Of a stretch of DNA of 26,119 nt, positions 21,515-26,119 are shown piece by piece (position 1 is the stretch's first letter; every line of letters begins with the position of its first letter). The notes below the pieces were generated by a model, which was not told the origin of the DNA, ran no database searches, and was given only the letters and a program-made list of their open reading frames with translations. Origin of the DNA: DATGKK01 sp035294725 (lineage in GTDB: Bacteria; Actinomycetota; Acidimicrobiia; Acidimicrobiales; Bog-793); assembly GCA_035294725.1 (NCBI GenBank), contig DATGKK010000053.1, forward strand, positions 1 to 26,119, given 5' to 3'. Both the position numbers and the translations under genes were made by a program.

Positions 21515-22998
21515 CGGAGGTGCCGTACTCCTACCCCGGCACCGTGCCCGTCCGGGAGCTCCTCGACCGCTACGGCGGCCTCGCGGCGGGGGCGGAATCG
21601 GGCGATCGGGTGCGGGTGGCGGGGCGCCTGATGCTGATTCGCTCCCAGGGCAAGCTCGCCTTCGCCACCTTGAGAGAGTGGACCGGCGCCATCCAGCTGT
21701 TCTGCCTCGAGGGGGTCACCGACCGGTTTGCCGAGCTGAAGCGGCTGAGCCTCGGGGACTGGATCGGGGCCGACGGAGAGGTCGTCCGCACCCGCCGGGG
21801 CGAGCTCTCGGTAAAGGTCGCCCGCTGGACCCTGCTCGCAGAGGCCCACCAGGGCTTCGGGGACAAGTGGCGGGGCGTGAACGACCCCGACCTCCGGTTC
21901 CGCCAACGGGAGGTCGACCTCTGGGCGAACGAGGGCGTGCGTGACCGCTTCCTGCTCCGCTCGCGGGTCGTGCGCCGGCTGCGGGAGCTGCTGGACGAGC
22001 GAGGCTTCGTCGAGGTCGAGACCCCCGTGCTGCAGCCGCTGCCGGGCGGCGCCAATGCACGGCCCTTTACGACCTGGTTCCACTCGATGCACGCCGAGTT
22101 CTACTTGCGCATCGCGACCGAGCTCTACCTGAAGCGCCTTGTCGTCGGGGGCTTCGAGCGGGTCTACGAGATCGGGCGGATCTTCCGCAACGAGGGGATC
22201 TCTCCCAAGCACAATCCCGAGTTCACGATGCTCGAGGCCTACCAGGCCTACGCCGACTACCTGGAGGTGGCCGAGCTCGTCGAGCAGCTCGTCACGGGAG
22301 TCGTCGCCAGCGTCCTCGGCACGACGAGCCTCGAGTACGGCGGCCGGCAGCTCGAGGTCGCCCCGCCGTGGCGCAGGGCGACCATCCTCGAGGTCATCGA
22401 GGAGCTCACCGGAGCGGAGCTCGAGCTCGGCATGGGGCTCGACGAGCTCCGCCGGCGCGCCGGGCGGCTCGGGGTCGAGGCGGAGCCGTTCTGGGACGAG
22501 GGCAAGGTCATCGCCGAGGTGTACGAGAGGTTGGTCGAGCCGAACCTGTGGGAGCCCGTCCACGTCATGGACTACCCGGCCTCCGTGTCGCCGCTCACGC
22601 GCCGCCACCGATCCAAGCCTGGCTACGTGGAGCGGATCACCCCCGTCATGGCCGGCAGGGAGCTCGCCGAGTGCTACAGCGAGCTCGTCGACCCGAAGGA
22701 CCAGCGGGACCGCTTCGCCGCCCAGGCCGCCCAGCGGGCGCACGGGGACGACGAGGCGATGGTGATGGACGAGGACTTCCTCCGCGCCCTCGATCGAGGC
22801 ATGCCGCCGACCGGCGGCATCGGGCTCGGGATCGACCGCTTCGTGATGCTGCTCGCCGACGTGCCGCACATCCGCGAGGTGCTGCTCTTCCCCGCTCTTC
22901 GCCCGGGCGGGGCGGAGGGGCCGTCCGGCTCGCAGCCCGGTCCAGGTGCGGCGTCGGCACCCGCGACGGGCTCGTCCGGACCCTCCGGGGGCGGCTGA
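21511..22998 (+). CDS. lysS: Lysyl-tRNA synthetase, class II
   Basis: Charges tRNA(Lys) with lysine. From the ATG overlapping the coaX stop, the protein is 495 residues. It has the OB-fold anticodon domain (VRVAGRLMLIRSQGKLAFATLRE), class II motif 1 (FVEVETPVLQPLPGGANARPF), motif 2 (FERVYEIGRIFRNEGISPKHNPEFTML, abridged to landmarks) and motif 3 (GGIGLGIDRFVML). Differences from common bacterial LysRS: almost no N-terminal helix before the OB fold, AGRELAECYSELVDP where GREIANAFSELNDP is usual, and a C-terminal tail of about 30 residues made mainly of Gly, Ser, Pro and Ala. The synthetase part of actinobacterial LysX may share some of these. It converges on the polyprenyl synthase with an 11-nt gap. 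Confidence 0.93.
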   Translation: MTEVPYSYPGTVPVRELLDRYGGLAAGAESGDRVRVAGRLMLIRSQGKLAFATLREWTGAIQLFCLEGVTDRFAELKRLSLGDWIGADGEVVRTRRGELSVKVARWTLLAEAHQGFGDKWRGVNDPDLRFRQREVDLWANEGVRDRFLLRSRVVRRLRELLDERGFVEVETPVLQPLPGGANARPFTTWFHSMHAEFYLRIATELYLKRLVVGGFERVYEIGRIFRNEGISPKHNPEFTMLEAYQAYADYLEVAELVEQLVTGVVASVLGTTSLEYGGRQLEVAPPWRRATILEVIEELTGAELELGMGLDELRRRAGRLGVEAEPFWDEGKVIAEVYERLVEPNLWEPVHVMDYPASVSPLTRRHRSKPGYVERITPVMAGRELAECYSELVDPKDQRDRFAAQAAQRAHGDDEAMVMDEDFLRALDRGMPPTGGIGLGIDRFVMLLADVPHIREVLLFPALRPGGAEGPSGSQPGPGAASAPATGSSGPSGGG

Positions 22999-23009
22999 GG
23001 GGCCGTTGT

Positions 23010-24026
23010 TCAGCCGGCGAGCCGCTCGAAACGAGCTCGTGCCCCGGCCGCCGCCTGCCCGAGGTCGATGGCGACGTCCTCGGCGAGTCGGGCGAGCCGT
23101 TCGCTGATCGCACCGTTGTCGAGGCGGTGGGCGGCCTCGATGGCGGCATCCGCGTACTGGCGCGCCACGACGGCGGCGGCGGGTATCCCCTCTGAGGACG
23201 CAACGAGGGCCCGGGCCACCTCGCGCTCGTCGTCGTCGAGCGGCCGGCCGAGCAGGTCGCGGAGGGCCCCGGCGACCTCGCCGTCCGCGAGGGCGCGCTG
23301 CACCGGCAGGGTGTAGGTGCCCTCCACCAGGTCCTGGCCCGGCGGCTTGCCGAGGTCCTCCTCGGTCGCGATGACGTCAAGGACGTCGTCGCGGATCTGG
23401 AAGACCATCCCGAAAGCCTCTCCGAAGCAGGTCAGGTCGTCGATGCGGCGGCGGTCGAGGCCGGCCGTGAGCCCGCCGATGCGGCACGCCGTGGCCATGA
23501 GGGCGGCGGTCTTGTCGGCGATCGTCTCGAGGTAGTCCTGCTCGTCGCGCTCCAGGCTGAAGGCCGACCGGACCTCGCTCACCTGGCCCTGGCAGAGGCG
23601 GGCGAGAGTGGAGGCGAGGAGGCCGGCGATCTCCGGGCCGAGGCTGGCCGCGATCTCGGCGGAGCGGGCGAGGAGGAAGTCGCCGGCCACGATCGCGACG
23701 AGGTTGCCCCAGCGGGCGTTCACGCTCTCCACCGTCCGGCGGCGGACGGCCTCGTCCATGACGTCGTCGTGGTAGAGGGAGGCGAGGTGGACGAGCTCGA
23801 CCGAGACGCCGCCGAGCAGGCTCTCACGGGTGATGGCGGCGCCGGAGAGCTCGGCGGCCGTGAGGGTGAGGGCCGGGCGGAGCCGCTTCCCGCCGGCGGT
23901 GATGAGGTGGCTCGCGACCTCGTTGAGGAAGGCGTCGTCGCCCAGCACGGACTCCCGGAGGCATGCCTCGAGCCGAGCGAGGTCGGACTCGGGCACGGGG
24001 AGCGCGAAGAGATCCGACCCGTTCAC
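23010..24026 (-). CDS. Trans-polyprenyl diphosphate synthase
   Basis: Adds isopentenyl units to an allylic diphosphate; probably makes the side chain for menaquinone. From the GTG at 24026 it is 338 residues. The first Asp-rich motif is HDDVMDE with Asp87, Asp88 and Asp91, the second is QIRDDVLD with Asp213, Asp214 and Asp217, and GGKRLRP at 45-51 and the QGQ motif (CQGQVSE) are present. Residues 4 and 5 before the first motif are Ser83 and Ala82, small, which in this family favours a long-chain product; chain length is an inference. An upstream ATG at 24065 is in frame, but TAGGGT eight bases before the GTG supports a leaderless start at 24026. It is divergent from clpC. Confidence 0.92.
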   Translation of the reverse strand: MNGSDLFALPVPESDLARLEACLRESVLGDDAFLNEVASHLITAGGKRLRPALTLTAAELSGAAITRESLLGGVSVELVHLASLYHDDVMDEAVRRRTVESVNARWGNLVAIVAGDFLLARSAEIAASLGPEIAGLLASTLARLCQGQVSEVRSAFSLERDEQDYLETIADKTAALMATACRIGGLTAGLDRRRIDDLTCFGEAFGMVFQIRDDVLDVIATEEDLGKPPGQDLVEGTYTLPVQRALADGEVAGALRDLLGRPLDDDEREVARALVASSEGIPAAAVVARQYADAAIEAAHRLDNGAISERLARLAEDVAIDLGQAAAGARARFERLAG

Positions 24027-24034
24027 CGAGCGAA

Positions 24035-24040
24035 ACCCTA
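24035..24040 (-). promoter_or_regulatory. Putative -10 element (TAGGGT) for the polyprenyl synthase
   Basis: On the minus strand TAGGGT (24040-24035) ends 8 nt before the GTG at 24026, with no Shine-Dalgarno, consistent with a leaderless mRNA. Confidence 0.45.
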
Positions 24041-24215
24041 ATGGGAGCAGCCGGCGATGCTCCACCGCCCGGCCCAGCCCGGCTCGGGCGGCCTCGACCG
24101 TGGCCGCTCTCCGCGGTCGCCGCGCCCGTCCGGGGAAGGGTCGGACGGCCTCCGGTGTTCTAGAGGGCGTGTCACCGGCCGAGAAGCTGCTAACAGGTTG
24201 AGCACCCCCTGCCGA

Positions 24216-24221
24216 TAGACT
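24216..24221 (+). promoter_or_regulatory. Putative -10 element (TAGACT) for clpC
   Basis: TAGACT lies in an AT-richer patch 32 nt before the clpC start. It would give a leader of about 25 nt with a Shine-Dalgarno, unlike the leaderless starts nearby. No good -35 hexamer is seen at 16-19 nt. Confidence 0.45.
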
Positions 24222-24242
24222 GATCCACAGGAACCGTCCCTT

Positions 24243-24247
24243 AGGAG
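24243..24247 (+). promoter_or_regulatory. Ribosome binding site deciding the TTG start of clpC
   Basis: AGGAG lies 6 nt before TTG at 24254. It supports this rare start codon, which yields the conserved ClpC N-terminus FERFTDRARRVL. Confidence 0.75.
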
Positions 24248-24253
24248 CCGCAG

Positions 24254-26119
<1,866 letters not shown>

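Larger units (their letters stand above)
24027..24253. other. Divergent regulatory region between polyprenyl synthase and clpC
   Basis: 227 nt with no gene. It holds the minus-strand TAGGGT (24035-24040), a 6-bp GGAGCA/TGCTCC inverted repeat with an 8-nt loop (24044-24063), a GC-rich stretch to about 24160, a more AT-rich patch (24155-24235), and the clpC TAGACT and ribosome site. No clear HspR, CtsR or ClgR box was recognised by eye. Confidence 0.6.

Noticed and set aside
22996..23012. Bidirectional terminator between lysS and the polyprenyl synthase
   Set aside because: Only 11 nt separate the stops and no inverted repeat or T run is visible.
24100..24253. ClgR/CtsR/HspR operator upstream of clpC
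   Set aside because: Only loose GC-rich partial matches (for example CGCGG/CCGCG) were found, expected by chance in this DNA.

Overview
The window comes from a very GC-rich genome. Roughly nine in ten start codons are GTG or ATG, TGA stops dominate, and operons are tightly packed with 4-nt GTGA/ATGA overlaps. Gene order points to Actinomycetota: zincin-like DUF2342 protein, tilS, hpt, folE, folP, folB, folK, DUF2520, panC, coaX, lysS and clpC run in the order known from mycobacteria and relatives. ftsH (usual between hpt and folE) and panD (usual after panC) are missing, and nadB-nadC sit between panC and coaX. I infer a deep-branching high-GC actinobacterium, possibly Acidimicrobiia-like; the class is a guess.

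Layout. (1) 1-1225: a CBS-domain protein leaving the window on the minus strand, divergent from a short-chain dehydrogenase. (2) 1494-5234: a three-gene module of ECF sigma factor, small unknown protein and TPR-CHAT caspase-like protein with an intact His/Cys pair. (3) 5231-9958: moxR, DUF58 and a TgpA-like membrane transglutaminase, overlapping or closely spaced. (4) 9979-10835: a SigR/RsrA-like redox sigma/anti-sigma pair. (5) 10839-12919: DUF2342 zincin and tilS. (6) 12931-16392: hpt and the folate genes folE-folP-X-folB-folK, where X looks like a dual-specificity phosphatase fold that has lost its catalytic Cys and Arg. (7) 16446-22998: DUF2520, panC, nadB, nadC, coaX and lysS, i.e. pantothenate/CoA and NAD synthesis plus lysine tRNA charging. 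(8) 23010-24026, minus strand: a polyprenyl diphosphate synthase convergent with lysS. (9) 24254-26119: the first 622 codons of clpC, running off the end.

The most interesting parts are the sigma/small protein/TPR-CHAT module, which resembles the sigma-Csx30-Csx29 output arm of the type III-E CRISPR protease system but has no CRISPR parts here; the pseudo-phosphatase embedded in the folate operon; and a repeated start signal. A TANNNT or GANNNT -10-like hexamer lies about 6-8 nt before many start codons, which suggests leaderless mRNAs. At three junctions the rare TAG stop codon of the upstream gene forms the first three bases of that hexamer.

No tRNA, rRNA, insertion sequence, CRISPR array or prophage gene was seen. 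No gene-free stretch exceeds 300 bases.
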